Positions 1 through 12,715 of a stretch of DNA of 64,000 nucleotides are shown here, in pieces (the first letter of the stretch is position 1; every line of letters begins with the position of its first letter). The DNA comes from Buxus sempervirens (lineage: Eukaryota; Streptophyta; Magnoliopsida; Buxales; Buxaceae): contig OX387182.1 in assembly GCA_947561395.2 (NCBI GenBank), forward strand, positions 39,177,949-39,241,948. Direction: 5' to 3'. The position numbers and the translations under genes were made by a program. The notes beneath the pieces were generated by a model, which did no database searches, had not been told where the DNA came from, and was given only the letters and a program-made list of their open reading frames with translations.

Positions 1-149
1 CCAAAATACCCTCCAAACCTTCTTTTCATCTATTTCTTCATTGCTACCCTTCTGAAAATAAGAAAGAGGTCTTTTTTTGGAATAAAAGAAGATGTCGAAG
101 TGCTATCCACATCCTCAGGAGGGCCATCAAACTTCAAAAGGAGAAGGTA

Positions 150-165
150 ATACCTAGGTAAGTTT
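150..165 (+). promoter_or_regulatory. Putative 5' splice donor inside the Tat-type LTR
   Basis: The text CCTAG then GTAAGTTTTC puts a consensus donor after base 157. An equivalent GTAAGT donor lies in the same part of three other Tat LTRs in the window (10991, 43025 and 43508 regions), so it is probably functional LTR sequence rather than chance. It would allow a leader intron that ends just before gag. Confidence 0.5.
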
Positions 166-1175
166 TCTATCATCTTTGTATTCCACATATGTGAAGATCC
201 GGTTAATACAAGTGCATTTTCCTTTCAGTTCTTTTGATCATCATTCTTTACTGTATTATCTCATTTTTGTCTCTCTTTGGCATGCTATGAGAGTCCCCAT
301 GGTAAAGGGGGACTCCTCGTACGAAAGATGGGAGGAGTGTTGTCTTCATGTGAAGAAAAAGTCTCAACGAAACTGTACTGAAGTGCTTTGATTTCTGTTG
401 GTTTGTTTTTTATTAAAAGAGGGGAATGCCCTCTTTCAACATCCATTGTATCCTTAGCCTCCTTTACCCTCTTTCCCTTCTTTTGGATATAGTTGTTTGA
501 ACACGCCATAAGCTTTAGGATCTTTTAATTTTTTTAGGATACGTCATCATCTATAGCTAGTTTTTCACTATTCTTTTAAACACATACAAGCTTCACTTAT
601 ACAAGCACACACATCTCCTCTTTCATGTTGATACGAATAGGAAAGTGTATATGATTCGTCCATGTCACTTTGTCTTCATCATAAGTACTAGTCAATGGTT
701 TCACTCTTAGTACAATCCACTTGTAGGTTCACACACAACACTTCTAGAAGCATGTTAGATTTCTTTTATCACAACCATCTCACATATTAGTCTCTAAAAG
801 CCTTAAAAATATTATTTGCATGTATGATCCATTGTTAGTTGTTAGCCTCGTTTGTTTTTCCATGAATTGCTAGGTTGGATATGGTGATGGATTAACTGCA
901 TGGGATAAGCTCTAGGCCTTTTAGGTATTTTATCTCTCCCTTTAAGAAGAGAGAAGGAAGGGTCGAAGCTATGCCGAATAGGGATCATTTGGGTCCCTGA
1001 TCTATATGTCCAAAAACCATTTGAATCCAAGTCTATTTCCAATTTGAGAAGCTCATGGAAAGTGGATGATTTAAGTGAAAATGAAGCATTAGCACCATTG
1101 TGAGTTCGCATCGTACTCACGGCAGATCGCTAAGAACCCTGGAGGCGGAGTGAACCAAACCACCATTGAGATTCC

Positions 1176-1300
1176 GGCATTTTTGGGGTTTCGGGTTGGA
1201 TCCGCACTTCATGTGCGGATCAGACCCGACCACACATGGAGTGTGGATCAGCCCTGCCCGCACTCCAAGTGCAGTCAGGCCTGAACCGCACAGAATATGC
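1176..1300. repeat. Cluster of short imperfect palindromes in LTR U5
   Basis: Units such as CCGCACttcatGTGCGG repeat several times with drift. It is the diverged counterpart of the clusters at 10345-10430 and 41222-41305 in related LTRs. Confidence 0.6.
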
Positions 1301-2066
1301 AGTCATGCCAATAAACCCCCAAAATCCCATTTCCTTTGACTCGGATCCGTCCGGTTCGGCCCGTTTTCGATTAATTTGAACCACTAGGGTCTTTGGGTCA
1401 TCCCAAACCCATATTTGAGACTTGGACCCACCTAGGTCCAATCAGGATTTGTGGGCCTTCCAACGGGGCCAACCCCCAGTCCAGCCCATACTAGGGTACA
1501 TTTGATAATGGGCCCCAGGCCACTTGATTAATTGCCCATGGGCCAAATCCAAGCCCACTGGGCCTTAAAAATCACAACCCATTTAATTTTGTAAATTTAA
1601 TTAATTAACCCAAAAATCAAATAACCTAATCCAAAATGGGGTTACCCAATAACCCTAATGGGCCTTGGGCTTGACTGAAGCCCAACTTGGTATTCCAATG
1701 GGCCTTCCAACGGGCCCATACCTGACCCATTTAACCAAAATAATAAAAAGATAAAATCAATCAAAACACAGGGGACCTACACCTTCAGCGGACCCCACTC
1801 AGACTCAATAGAGATATATACTAGACTAGGAAAAATAGGGTGAGACTAAGTTGAATCAAACTAGGGAGACCCGAGGGACCCATCAAACCGACGGGGTAGG
1901 TTGGGGTGTCTTTGGACTTCCTTGGACGTAACCGAGAACTTACCCGAATCTCTAAATAAGCCGCAGACCAGCAAAATTAGACCCGATTAGGCACCATTGT
2001 GTCTGCCTGCACCTCATCAGGCAGTGGCAACTTCGAATGTCCCGAGGCACGCACTCTACATGCACA

Positions 2067-3701
2067 TAGGATCCATGTAAGAGCTAAGCCCACTCAACGG
2101 TGGCAAACCAAAACCTAGTAATAGACATACGTCACAAAATAGCCACAAACGCGGAAACACATATGTGCAAAAACATACCTGCAAATGCGAAATAAACTAT
2201 ATAGGCAAACACTTCGCCACATACATGATCAAAAACCCACATACATGGAGTCAAACACATGTCCAAAATCATGGTTTCAATGGGCAAATATGTTCTGAGT
2301 GTGTATTAAATCGTTCGATGCACAAAACATGTTCAGATAATCCAAATACAAGTGTAGGAACTCTTAAAATCAAGTTTCATTTAAAAGGGAAAAGTTTGGA
2401 ACGATAAACTTGGTTAAAAGCCATTTTAGTAGAACGTACCCAAAATCTTTATAAAAATTCATTTTAATTAACGGCCAGTGCAAACAATCTCTAAACACTC
2501 TAATCCTATTGGTACATGGGTTGGAAATGAATAAAAACATTTTTATAGTGAAAAACTAGGCAAGTTGGAAAAATGCTAGAAATCTGTCATGAGCGCTTGA
2601 GCGGTGTGCGGGCAACAGTTGAAAACTGGTTTTTTAAAAGGTGGTCGCTCAAGTCTACGCTCGAGCGATGGGTTGGGCGTTCGTTTTCTGAAATCTGTTT
2701 ACATTCAGGTTTTGGAATTTAAAAAAAAAAAAACAAAGGCGGGGCGCCTTTGATGGCACTCGAGCACTATTGAGCGCCCTTGAATTATCTGTCGGCGCCT
2801 ACTTGGGTGCCCAAGCGGTAATTTAGGCGTCAGTGTAAAATCTCAGTTTTCTGAAATTTCCGAAAAGTTGCGTAATTCATAAAAAAAATCAGATCTCTTC
2901 ATCCAATGTAACAAACCATTTCAAAAACGTTTAAAATCATCATTTAGATATGTTAGAACAATTTAGAACAGATAAAACTACGTTTACAATTCTAACAAGT
3001 GAAGATTAATCATGAATAACATGCTTGGACATAATATGCAAGGAACTGTTACCAACATTATGCACCTTGAAAATCGCTTCCAATCCTAGGATTTCATCAT
3101 CAAATCACTCTAAAACATTCCACATGATCACATACCTTGAAACTACGCATTTACACACTAAATCAATCACAAACAACCGGTAAATTCACGAATAATCATA
3201 CTCTTCGATATACCGACGAAAATCTGTTTTATGCAAGTTGAAGGGACTACTTACCTCTTTTCTGAGATTGAATCCTTCTCCAACAACTTTGGAAATCACC
3301 CCCTAACTGTTCCAAACGAAACCAGCAACTCCCCTTAATCCTACGAATACACTTTCAGAACTTAGTAAACTCAAAACTAAATGGGTTTGAGATGCAACTA
3401 TAAATCGATCATTTCTTACCTTAAAACCGAATGGAATCACTCTCTCCTTCTCTCTGATCTGATGAAAACACCAAACACCAAGGTTTCAAGCTCTTGAAGG
3501 ATACGAAGATGAAGAGAGAACGGGGTGTGTGTGGCTGTTTCTTCTTCTTATTTTGTTTTTGGACGTGAACAGCCACAGGTTTGTATTGTTTTATTTTTTT
3601 TTACCCTTTTGCCCAAGCTAGTACTCTAACCCTAATAATCCTCCTTTTTACTGTCTTACCCTTCAAAACCTTCAAACCAAAATGCTAACTCCCATTAAAA
3701 A
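2067..3701. other. Non-coding, LTR-derived DNA with a palindrome-rich patch
   Basis: No gene is visible. From about 2585 to 2840 there is a GC-richer patch of imperfect inverted units (gagcgcttgagcggtg, gctcgagcgatgg, gagcgcccttga), unlike the A/T-rich surroundings. Read on the minus strand, 3600-3400 has the look of an LTR leader (pyrimidine-rich tract, then ttaaggtaagaaatg), and the arms gtggctgtt and aacagccac about 3530-3575 can pair. I take it as the left part of a decayed minus-strand Tekay-like LTR whose start is at 4725, but its left end is not resolved. Confidence 0.45.
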
Positions 3702-3706
3702 TTGGT

Positions 3707-4465
3707 TGTTGGGAAAATATATTTTCCCATGTGACAAATTGCATGACAATACTTATTGAAATCTGTTAAAAATTCTGTGTGTGATTGAATGATAAAAGTG
3801 TTGTATTAAATGAATGATGAAAAGTTAAAATTTGAGTATGGATGTGTGAATGTGGCTTTTGTGTGCTACTGGCAGAGTTAATTGTAACTTGCTGTAGATA
3901 CAGGCCCAACTGAAATCCCAGGTTATTATGAGATTCAGTTGGGTTGGTTTAAAATCAGTTACAGGCTGTTACAGTTTGTTAGAGCAATTTTCAAGGTGGT
4001 TAAGAACCCTTGATTTAAAGGATCTTGAAGCTTCTGGGAAGGTGATTTTTCGTCCAGAAGAGCTTGGTGAAGAGTGGAGCTGGAGGAGATCAGTGGGGTG
4101 AAGTTGCTGCAGATTTCTGGAAGACTGAGAAAGCTTTCAGAGAAGTAACATTTTAGATTTGTGAAAGATTGGAATGGGCAATCTAAGTTGTCCCATGGTG
4201 ATCGTGTGAAGCCTTGAGACTGCTGAAAAGGTTGAAGATCAAAGTCTTGCTGACAAAGGTTGTGGAATCAACTTTGTGAGTTAATCTTTAGTTTGTTACA
4301 GTTTGATGTATGTCTGAACAATTTGTAAAGTACATTTCATAGAAATAAAATTGTTTCCAGGCCTGGTCTTGTGTCCCCTTGTCATTGTTTTAAGTTCTTA
4401 GCATTTTAACTCTTGATTGTTGACAAAGAATCCTAGAGAACAGGGACCTGAGATTAGAAATCTCA
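3707..4465 (+). mobile_element. Solo LTR, 759 bp, with 5-bp target duplication
   Basis: It begins TGTTGGGAAAATATATTTTC and ends AATCTCA, that is TG...CA. It is flanked on both sides by the 5-bp repeat ttggt (3702-3706 and 4466-4470). The start is itself a small palindrome (GGGAAAATATATTTTCCC). An AATAAAA polyadenylation-like signal lies near 4345. There is no internal coding region, so this is the product of LTR-LTR recombination. It sits inside decayed Tekay-like LTR sequence. The short length would suit a Ty1/copia element, but no protein is present to prove the family. Confidence 0.65.
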
Positions 4466-4470
4466 TTGGT

Positions 4471-4915
4471 CTTAGTCAACCACACTGCTCTCATGCAGAT
4501 TTCGGCCTACTTAATAAATATTTCTATTTTATTATTATTATTATTTTTTTTTCTTTTATAATCAAGTACTTCGTACAATATCATAATAATAATGATTATA
4601 TTAAAACTAAAATACAAACTGTAACATTTCTGGGTTGACCCTGGTTCCCATTCTCTACATAAATTAACAATACCTCAATTTATTTTATTTAATTATTTAA
4701 TTTCCTAAAATTTTGGGGTTTTACATTCTCCCCTCCTAACAAAAAATTTCATCCTCAAAATTTTACCTAGCGATTCCTTGTACAAAAATTGGTACTTCTC
4801 TTTCATTTAGGATTTTAACTCCCATCTGGCTTCCTCTGTACCATGATTTTTGCCATAATACTTTAACAAGTTGAATCACTTTCGTACGAAGACCTACTCA
4901 CACCTATCAAGTATT
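4471..4915 (-). mobile_element. Decayed Tekay-like chromovirus end: LTR start, polypurine tract, chromodomain remnant
   Basis: On the minus strand a purine run (GTTAGGAGGGGAGAA) is followed directly by TGTAAAACCCCAAAATTTTAGG, the usual join of polypurine tract and 3' LTR start, placing the LTR start at base 4725. The adjacent 4740-4910 aligns by eye with the chromodomain-coding region of the better preserved chromovirus at 14040-14190 (shared text around cttcctct, catgattt and aagacttt blocks). No reading frame survives. The LTR continues leftward and is interrupted by the solo LTR at 3707-4465. Confidence 0.5.
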
Positions 4916-5961
4916 TATACTGGGTGCTTGTAAATCCCAAATTGTTATTGAAACGAATAATTTATTTTAATTAGAGTGAATGGTCATGATATGCAGGTGG
5001 CTATGAGAGTGGTGGAGGGTAAGGGATTTAAGGTTTAGCACCCCGGAACTAGGTCCATACGTGTCGGGTTTATACTGGCTCCCGAGCACTACCCTAGGGC
5101 CCAAATTTAATTGAAAACTAACTTCAGAACTAACCAGACACAAAAAATAACCTCCTAAAATTTTGTTTTTGGAAAAACGGCTATATAACGTCTGTATTTA
5201 TAAGAATGGGCTAAGCCCTCAAACCAATACCTGATAAACTCAAAATATATATATATATATAATATACACCATTCCAAAAACAAATAAGCCATCCAACATC
5301 TACAGATTTAAAGTAAAGTTTACTAAGGTTTTTCACTTCTTTTCTCTCTTTCTCATTTACAATTTATACATAATCCAAAAATAGACGACTACAAAAATAC
5401 TGCCCAACCCTATCCAGGATAATAATAATAATCCTCCGGGTTGTAGTCGTCATCCGGCTCGTTAGTTCTGCCTACCTCAGTTTGTGGTTGCTCTGTAGAT
5501 TTATCTGAAAACAAAACCGGTAAAACAAAACACGCTTGAGACTAACGTCTCAGTAAGCAGCATATTGCATGAGAAGAACATTTATACAGTTTCAAACAGA
5601 AAAAAAAGCATGATAAAAACAGTTTATGCAAATCTTTAAAACAATTTAATAGCATGCTTATGTACTATACGATTAATCTCTGGTAAAATCGTGCGAAGAG
5701 GCATTTCATTCTCCCATAAACAATACTTAATCTTTACAGATTCTTAACTCATAAACCAATAAACTCAGATTAAACCAAACTGCAATATCAGTAAAATCTC
5801 AGGAACAATCTCATGTAATAACAATGATTAAATTCACTTGTCCAATTCGCCACCTCATGACTTACAATGGAAAGATCTAGCTAGGATCGCTCTTCCAAAG
5901 CGGAGTACTCAAGCATGAGACATGCATGAGCTGGCAAGTGCAACCCAGTCCAACCATAGCA

Positions 5962-6069
5962 AGTTAGTGATCCTCTTTCAGACCATCGAGTTAGTGATCC
6001 TCTTTCAGACCATCGAGTTAGTGATCCTCTTTCAGATCATCGAGTTAGTGATCTCACTGAGACCATCTA
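5962..6069. repeat. 27-bp tandem repeat, four copies
   Basis: The unit agttagtgatcctctttcag plus accatcg starts at 5962, 5989, 6016 and 6043. The fourth copy is diverged. It lies within LTR-derived sequence. Confidence 0.9.
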
Positions 6070-6212
6070 GTTGACTTTATGGGTTGCTGTGGCACATTTT
6101 GAGGAGGATGCAAGTTCACAATCCCCAGCCCCTCATGAGCTAGGGTGAACGGCCGTCCTCAACCCCCAGAACCATGTATCACATGTTGGACAAGATGGTA
6201 AATTACGCACGC

Positions 6213-6312
6213 AATACCTGATGAGGGAGCCACACTGGGCCTGTGTTACCTCATCCCAACACAATACTTGATGAGGGAGCCACACTGGGCCTATGTTACC
6301 TCATCCCAACAC
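6213..6312. repeat. 50-bp tandem duplication
   Basis: Two nearly identical copies start aatacctgatgagggagcc (6213) and aatacttgatgagggagcc (6263). Confidence 0.9.
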
Positions 6313-7165
6313 AATACCCATAAGAAATCAACAACCAATGTACAACTAAAACCAAGTGAATTTTCTCTGTTTAATTCCCATTTAATCTCTAAGCCATTCT
6401 GCCTTTCAGGATGCCTTATGTTACACACTTTAACATTAAAATCAACTTGGACTTAACCAACACATGAGAAACCCCTTCCTAACATCTTAATGTAAGTGTT
6501 ATTATATCTAATTATTCACTAAAGATCTCTTGTATATAGAAAATGTATACTTCATGGTATAATTTAGGGTTTTCCATAATTATTGATTTTTCTTTCAAAA
6601 TGTGACTAAAATGTAATTATGTTTCAGACTAATTTGTTGAATTTAACTAAAATCTGAACTAAAACTTAACTCTTTATGTTCTGTATACTAATTTATCAAT
6701 ACAGTATAAGTTTACACTAAAACTTAATTACTTCCTAAACTAATACCTCAATTTTTAATTACTATAGATGTTTTGCACCAGAATTTAAATAGTTTGGAAA
6801 ACTTCATCTTCCCCAAACCGAACACTAACCAGTCGAGTTTTTTGATTTTTTAAAGGCTTTTCTTGATCAACTCCTATTATCAAATGGTTTTAAACAAATT
6901 GCTATCATCAAGTATCACCTTAAACTAAAATTTAAACACATCTATGTAAATTAAACACAAGTTTTTCAACATGTAGAAAATCCACCAATCTTCTAAAATC
7001 TTGAGAAAACAAGAGCCGAAAAAGAAAGCTACTTACCTTAAATCAGCCTTCCTCTCCTTCTGCGCCCTCTTCCTTTCTTTCTCCCCTTCTTCTTCTTCTT
7101 TCTCCCCTTCTCTCCTTGCGACCCTTTTCTCCTCTAACCTTGACGAATGACGAATGGAAAGAAAA

Positions 7166-7186
7166 ATGAGAACCCTTGGTTCTCAT
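7166..7186 (-). promoter_or_regulatory. Perfect 9-bp hairpin near the presumed LTR transcript start
   Basis: The arms atgagaacc and ggttctcat flank a 3-base loop. The plus-strand LTR at 37818 has a 15-bp hairpin of different length at the equivalent place (38021-38054), just after a TATA-rich run. Confidence 0.6.
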
Positions 7187-7722
7187 ACTTACATACTTAA
7201 AATACCCAATAAACCCATTGAACCGGTTCACTGAAAATGAACCGACCTAAACCAAGCAAACCTAAATTAATTAACCATAAGACATAACCCATTAAACCCC
7301 CAATCAAACCCAACCAAACCTATTTAAATAAATCACTTAAACCCACTAAACCCACTTCAATACACCACCATAATTTATATAATAGATTTAAATAAACTAA
7401 ACCCCCATTAACTAACTAACCAACACACTAAACTGAACCCAATTGAACCGGACCAATTTACCCAATTAAATCAAATAAATTCAAGTTACACCTAAATCAA
7501 CTAAATCGGTCTCAATCACCTAACAAATTTCTCTATCCAAGTGAACCAAACCCAAAACAATTTAGCTTGTTCACTTCAAGTGAACCATCCCGAACCTGAC
7601 CAAGCAACCAAGTCTTTTAAAGTTTAATTTAATTAACCTCATTAAATCCCTTAATCTCGTTTATAAATCCTTTAATCTCCATTTAATCTTAATTAAAATT
7701 CCTAAAAATCCAGGATCTTACA

Positions 7723-9580
7723 TAAGGTAAGTGTTATTTTCTGTTGGTTAGGCATGTGCATTTGGTTAATGTCATCACATTATATCAGGGCTGTTTTTTT
7801 TTAAAGATTGATGCTACAACACTCTAGGCTTACTTATGTATTGAATTTGGAATTTAGTATTGAATTGGTGCTTTAAATATGTGTTTACGCATAGATTGTG
7901 TTTTTATATCTGCGTGATGTGATTTGAGCATGAATTTTGAAGTGGATGAATTTCCTTGAGATCATGAGATAGATTTATATTCTAGAATGAATTAAGAAGG
8001 TTTTGAATTGATTTGGTTGGGCAAAGTGAGTTATGGTTTCAGTTGGAAATCTAATGTGGTTTGAACGAAATTTTTTTCATTATGCTTGAACTTGTTTTCT
8101 AGTTAAACTAATTTCTTTTTACCTAGTTTTAATTAAATTCAGGTTTGAGTTCTTCATGATAATTGTGTCATTTCATCGGTAGTTTAATGTAAAAATATGG
8201 AATGGATTATACTATCAGCAAATATTTTATTTTGGATTTTTCTCTACTTCAGGTTTGCATAGAGTTTTGTCTAACAGTCCACTTTGTAGCATCATAGCTC
8301 TTTAACGAAAATGAATTTTGGAAAACTGATAAATTTTATTTTAACACTTAAAGTTAGGATTCTAAGGAATCTAATTTCGCATAATTTGGTTAAGAATTGA
8401 GGGAGATATGAATCTTTGAATATGGATAGGTCAAAACTGTCAGATTTGAAAAAGTATAATTTGAAAATTATATAATTAATCATAGGTTGTTCATTTATGC
8501 TCTAAACCAATTTTCCTAATTACCTAATGGAGTCTTGAAGAAATTAGATAGGGGATAGGCAGGTTTTGTAAGTAGTAAGTTAGTAGGAAAAATGAAATTC
8601 AGTTTAGGTAATGCTATAAGGTCAAAAAGGCTATAAATTGATATTTGGCTATCTAGGCTAGGAATTCATGTGGGAATCATTTTCAAAGGTTCCCAAATCT
8701 TGAAATCTTCATATTTACTAGAGATCCTTTCTAAGGTGTTTCCAAAAGCAAATTGTATAAATAAGACTTTAACAAATATTTGGCTATCAATTCCACAAAA
8801 TTAACATATTTTGAGGTTTAAAGGTAGTTTTATGGTCCCATAGTAGATTGCGAAGAGTTTTAAGGATTTCCATATATGCAATCATTATATTTGTTCATAT
8901 TTTAAGCATGTAAGCCACTGAGATTACATTTCTGGATAGATTTGGGAAAATTATGTTTTTAAGCTCTATTTTGGATTGTTTTGGCCTTGTTGAGAAACTT
9001 GCATTGATTTAATAAATAATGAATTATTTTTATGGACTTTTAGTATTTAAATGATTTTTGAGATTTGATATAGAATTACCATCTTGTATTTGGAAGTAAT
9101 GAATTATGATTGCCCATGTACCTAGGTAAATGTTATACCTCCATGTACTCGGGTATGCCCCATGTACTCAGGGATGCTTCATGTACTTGGGATGATGATG
9201 TCTCTGTGTACTCAAAGATGCCCTGTGTGCTCAGGATGTGATGAAATGATTGTGATTGAGACGGATTGTGCTTGCTGGACATCATATTAGTTTTTGTTTT
9301 AGAGTCTAGTGGGCATAGCTCGATATGTATCCATTTAGGAGCTAGATAGTGAAAATGATTGTTTTTTGCTAGTTATAATTCTTTGTTCGCGCATGTGTTT
9401 CCATCATGTACTCTATGAGGCCTTCGATATATTGGTGGGTTGTGGCTCTCCGTCATTTTATCATGTACTTGGGCTATGACTGGATAGTACATGCCAATCC
9501 AATACTGTATTGGTCGGGTTCTCCCGCAATAAGATGATAATTGTGTATTCGGCTTTGCAATTAAGCCGAGAGGTGGTGAA
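7723..9580. other. Non-coding LTR-like DNA with a degenerate tandem array
   Basis: No gene is supported. The A/T-rich sequence includes a degenerate array at about 9112-9240 (variants of catgtactcgggtatgcccc). Together with 12329-12715 it forms one stretch that the solo LTR at 9586-12323 interrupts. The overall texture resembles the other Tekay-like LTRs here, in plus orientation. Confidence 0.4.
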
Positions 9581-10344
9581 GTGGATGTGCGCACCTGCTT
9601 TCGCACGACGAGGCACACGTGGAGTGCGTGCCTTGGGGGATTTGGAGTCGCCATTGCCCGAAAGGTGCAGATAGACACCAGGGTACCTATTCATGTCTAA
9701 TTTGATTGGTTTGCGGCTTTCTAGAGACTCTTGCTAAGTTCTCAGTTACGTCCAGGGAAGTCCAAACACACCCTGGGGCACACCGTCGATCTGACGGGTC
9801 CATTGGGTCTCCCTGGTTCAAGTCAACTTAGCCTCACCCTATTTCCTAAGCCAAAATGCACATTTATTGAGTCTGAGTGGGGACCATTGAAGGCATAGGT
9901 CCCCTTTATTTTAATTGATTTTATCTTTTTACCCCTTAGGTGAAGTGGGTCGGATGCGAGCCCTATTGGAAGGCCCATTGGATTCCGTGTTGGGCTTAAG
10001 TCAAGCCCAAGGCCCGTTAGGGTTATTGGGTAACCCTTGTTAGATTTGGTTATTTGATTTTGGATTTAATTATATTTACAAAAATAAGTGGGTAAAGCTT
10101 TTAGGGCCCAATTGGCTTGGACTTGGCCCATGGGTAATTATCTAAGTGGCCTTGGACCCAATATTAAAAGGGGCCTTGGTTTGAGTTGGACTGAATGTGG
10201 GCCCGTTTGAAGGCCCACGAAAACCTTGAGGGGCCCAAGTCTCAAAATTTTGGCTTGGGCTAACCTAAAAGCCCATTTGGTTCAAATTTATTAAGATCAG
10301 GTCGACCCAGACAGATTCGGATCCAAAAGATGGGCTTTTTGGGC

Positions 10345-10430
10345 CTAACCGCATTCTCTATGCGGTCAGGACTGATCTGCACATGAAGTGCAGTCGGGTC
10401 AAATATGCACATGGAGTGCGGATCCGACCT
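10345..10430. repeat. Palindrome cluster in the solo LTR
   Basis: Repeated imperfect inverted units (ccgcattctctatgcgg, gcacatgaagtgc, gcacatggagtgcgg), the counterpart of the cluster at 1176-1300. Confidence 0.6.
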
Positions 10431-10983
10431 GAATTCCCCGAATGGCTAAAACTGCCATGGGGCTCTCCTCGTCCTTCTCCTAGGGATTTGTGTGAATGAC
10501 TGTGGGTCTCCGATTAGACCTACAATAGCTTCACAGTGTTGCAAAAGTGGCCTGAGAGGCCTTGATTATGAATCCTTTCGGCCATTCCATCTCATATCCA
10601 TTCAAGTCACATACAAACCAACTCATATAACAAATATTAATGACAGATACACACGTAAACAAACACTTGAAATCTCATGAAAACGATGCAATAAAGATGA
10701 GTGATCAAAACCTTTTTTTTCATGGATGTGGCTAGCGTGCGTGTGTGTAGCATAGGTTAATCAGTAAAAAGGACGTACCGAAAGTAAGGCTATCTATGGG
10801 TTCTAGTAGTGAAGGAGAAGTGTCAAAACAAATCCTTACATGCTTCATACTCATGCTTATATGAGAACATGCATGTGCACGATGGATGCTTATACAGATA
10901 CTCCAGAAATGATCCTAAACAAAACAAAGTGACTGTATGATTTTTACATAAAAACAATCAAGAAAGCAAATAACTTATGAAAT

Positions 10984-10997
10984 AAACTTACCTGCAA
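10984..10997 (-). promoter_or_regulatory. Putative 5' splice donor in the solo LTR
   Basis: The minus strand reads CTTTGCAG then GTAAGTTT, with the junction between 10992 and 10991. It corresponds in position to the donor at 157/158 in the left LTR. Confidence 0.5.
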
Positions 10998-12328
10998 AGG
11001 GTTAGCCGAAAGCACACATAAAGTGAAGGGAGAGAGGGAAGAGGAATTAGGGGTACAAGGGATTTTGAAAGAGGACATTCCCCTCTTTAAATGTAACAAA
11101 TCAACATATGCAAGAGATCGGTCTAAATTGAAATAAAAACAAACCCTTTCCTTCTTAGGTTTTACTTTAATCCAAGAAGGACTACCTCTTCCTCTCACTT
11201 TTCGTATAGGGAGTCCCTTTTACCATAGGGACTCCCATAGCATGCAAACAAGGAGCAAAAGGGTTAGAAACAAATAATAAGGGATATACACGAAGTGACT
11301 CCAAGAAACTAACTTGAAAGGATTTTATTTCATGAAATATTGAATGAAAAGTAACAAGACCCTCAGCTTGATATCGCCTTTGTTCTAGAATTTGTAGTGA
11401 TCCTCCAAGTGACGTAGACAGCAATTTTAGAGCCCTTCATGCTCCAAAAAACAACCCTTTTGGGTTCTTCGTGTGTAAACAGTGGAGGAAAGGTGCAAAA
11501 GAGAGACTTCGAGGGGTATTTTGGGGATTAAACGGGGTTTAGGTGGGTGAGAGAGTGATTTGGAAGGTAACCAGTCGCCAATGGGGCAGAGTAACAACAA
11601 TGTGGCAGAGTAACAATAAGTGCGATTCGCACGTGTTAAATGCTTTTGGATTCCAAATTTTATTCAATTTTGACACATTTCTTGATTTTTATCAAATTTT
11701 CCCTTTTATTTTTCATTTATTTTAAATGCAAAAACGAGATATTTTTACAAAATAATTATTTTATTCTTGATTTTTATTTTCTTTGTCCTTTTTTGCTTTT
11801 TCACCACGTGAGCAGTTTTTCTGAAACTTTGACTGGTCATAACTCTTTTATCTGATGTCCGATTTCAGCAAACTTAGTGGCGTTGGAATCAGCTCAGAAT
11901 TCTCTATCCACTAATTTAGAGTTTGGCAACAAATTCAGATTTTTAGCAGAAAGCTGAAATTGCTGCCCAGAAGACAATTTTGCTTATAACTTCTTATCCA
12001 GGACTCTAATTTTGACAAAATCAGTTGCGTTGGGATCCTCTATCTTCTGGGATCAAGGTGGACTGCTAAACTAGGCTTGAGCAGAAAGGTAATTTATGCT
12101 CCCCCTAAGTTTGACCAGCTCATAACTTCTTCATCTGGACTCTGATTTGAGCAAACTCAGTTGCGTTGGAGTCGCGTTGAAATTTTCTATTCAATGGGAA
12201 GAAGTATGGTGGTTGATTTGCACCTAATCAAAAAGTCAATTTTTTGATCCCTCAGGGTTTTACTTTTTAGTTAAAGTTTTCATTTTCTGCACTTTTGGGA
12301 GGTGCAAAAATGAGGTGCTAACAGTGGA

Positions 12329-12715
12329 TATTGATTTTACTCTAGTTAAAGGCAATCTTATTTCATGAGTCCTACTGTGACTTAATGATTTAAGATCAAC
12401 ATTACTATTTTGATTTACATGCTGGATTATCTAGGGTTACTTCTCATTTGTGTTATCGTCATTGATATATGTTATGAAATTGATTCATGTTTTAGAACTA
12501 TATGAACTATATTTGAGCATGCATATGCTACTTGCTAGGATATTCATATCTTATTCGGTTTTATTTTGTTTTCAGCTCTTTGACAGGATGATACTTAGAG
12601 GGTAGATATTGCTGGCGATTACCCGGAGTATAGAGCAGAGGACCACTACGTGGAGTAGTAGTGGTGTTTTTGATTGTCTAGACTTGTTTTTAGATTGTAC
12701 TTTCATCTTGTGAGT
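12329..12715. other. Non-coding continuation of 7723-9580
   Basis: A/T-rich, no frame. It ends at the tgtcacatccc boundary of the chromovirus LTR. It is continuous with 9580 once the solo LTR and one gtgga copy are removed. Confidence 0.45.

Larger units (their letters stand above)
1..2066 (+). mobile_element. Truncated Tat-type LTR, plus strand (3' part only)
   Basis: The sequence follows, in the same order and orientation, the 3' two-thirds of the LTR of the 18.5-kb element: the run of gggttacccaataaccc-type text near 1640, the accttcag/gaccc block near 1780, gacccgaggga near 1868, and aggcacgcact near 2046 match 18715-19110. It is also an inverted, diverged relative of the solo LTR at 9586-12323, which implies that roughly the first 780 bases of this LTR lie left of the window. 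The right end at about 2066 (tgcaca) is tentative. No primer-binding site follows, so it is a solo LTR or a fragment. No coding content. Confidence 0.7.
4916..7722 (-). mobile_element. Decayed minus-strand Tekay-like LTR sequence
   Basis: On the minus strand the sequence starts TGTAAGATCCTGGATTTTTAGG at 7722, close to the plus-strand LTR start at 37818 (TGTAAGACCCAGAATTTTGAG). It then shows a hairpin, a pyrimidine-rich leader ending ttaaggtaagtagc near 7030, two short tandem arrays, and a gagact...gtctcag signature near 5540 that recurs at 13130 and 36845. No protein-coding capacity. The left end near 4929 is uncertain. Confidence 0.45.
9586..12323 (-). mobile_element. Tat-family solo LTR, 2738 bp, minus strand, target duplication gtgga
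   Basis: On the minus strand it begins TGTTAGCACCTCATTTTTGC at 12323 and ends AGGTGCGCACA at 9586. These are the same termini as the LTR of the 18.5-kb element (TGTTAGCACCTGATTTTTGC and AGGTGCGCACA). The 5-bp target duplication gtgga flanks it exactly (9581-9585 and 12324-12328). The interior is diverged from the 18.5-kb element but colinear with it. It also matches 1-2066 in inverted orientation. There is no internal coding region, so it arose by LTR-LTR recombination. Confidence 0.9.

Noticed and set aside
7043-7231. Arg/Glu-rich minus-strand frame
   Set aside because: Purine-rich LTR leader with low complexity; no start context or relatives recognised.
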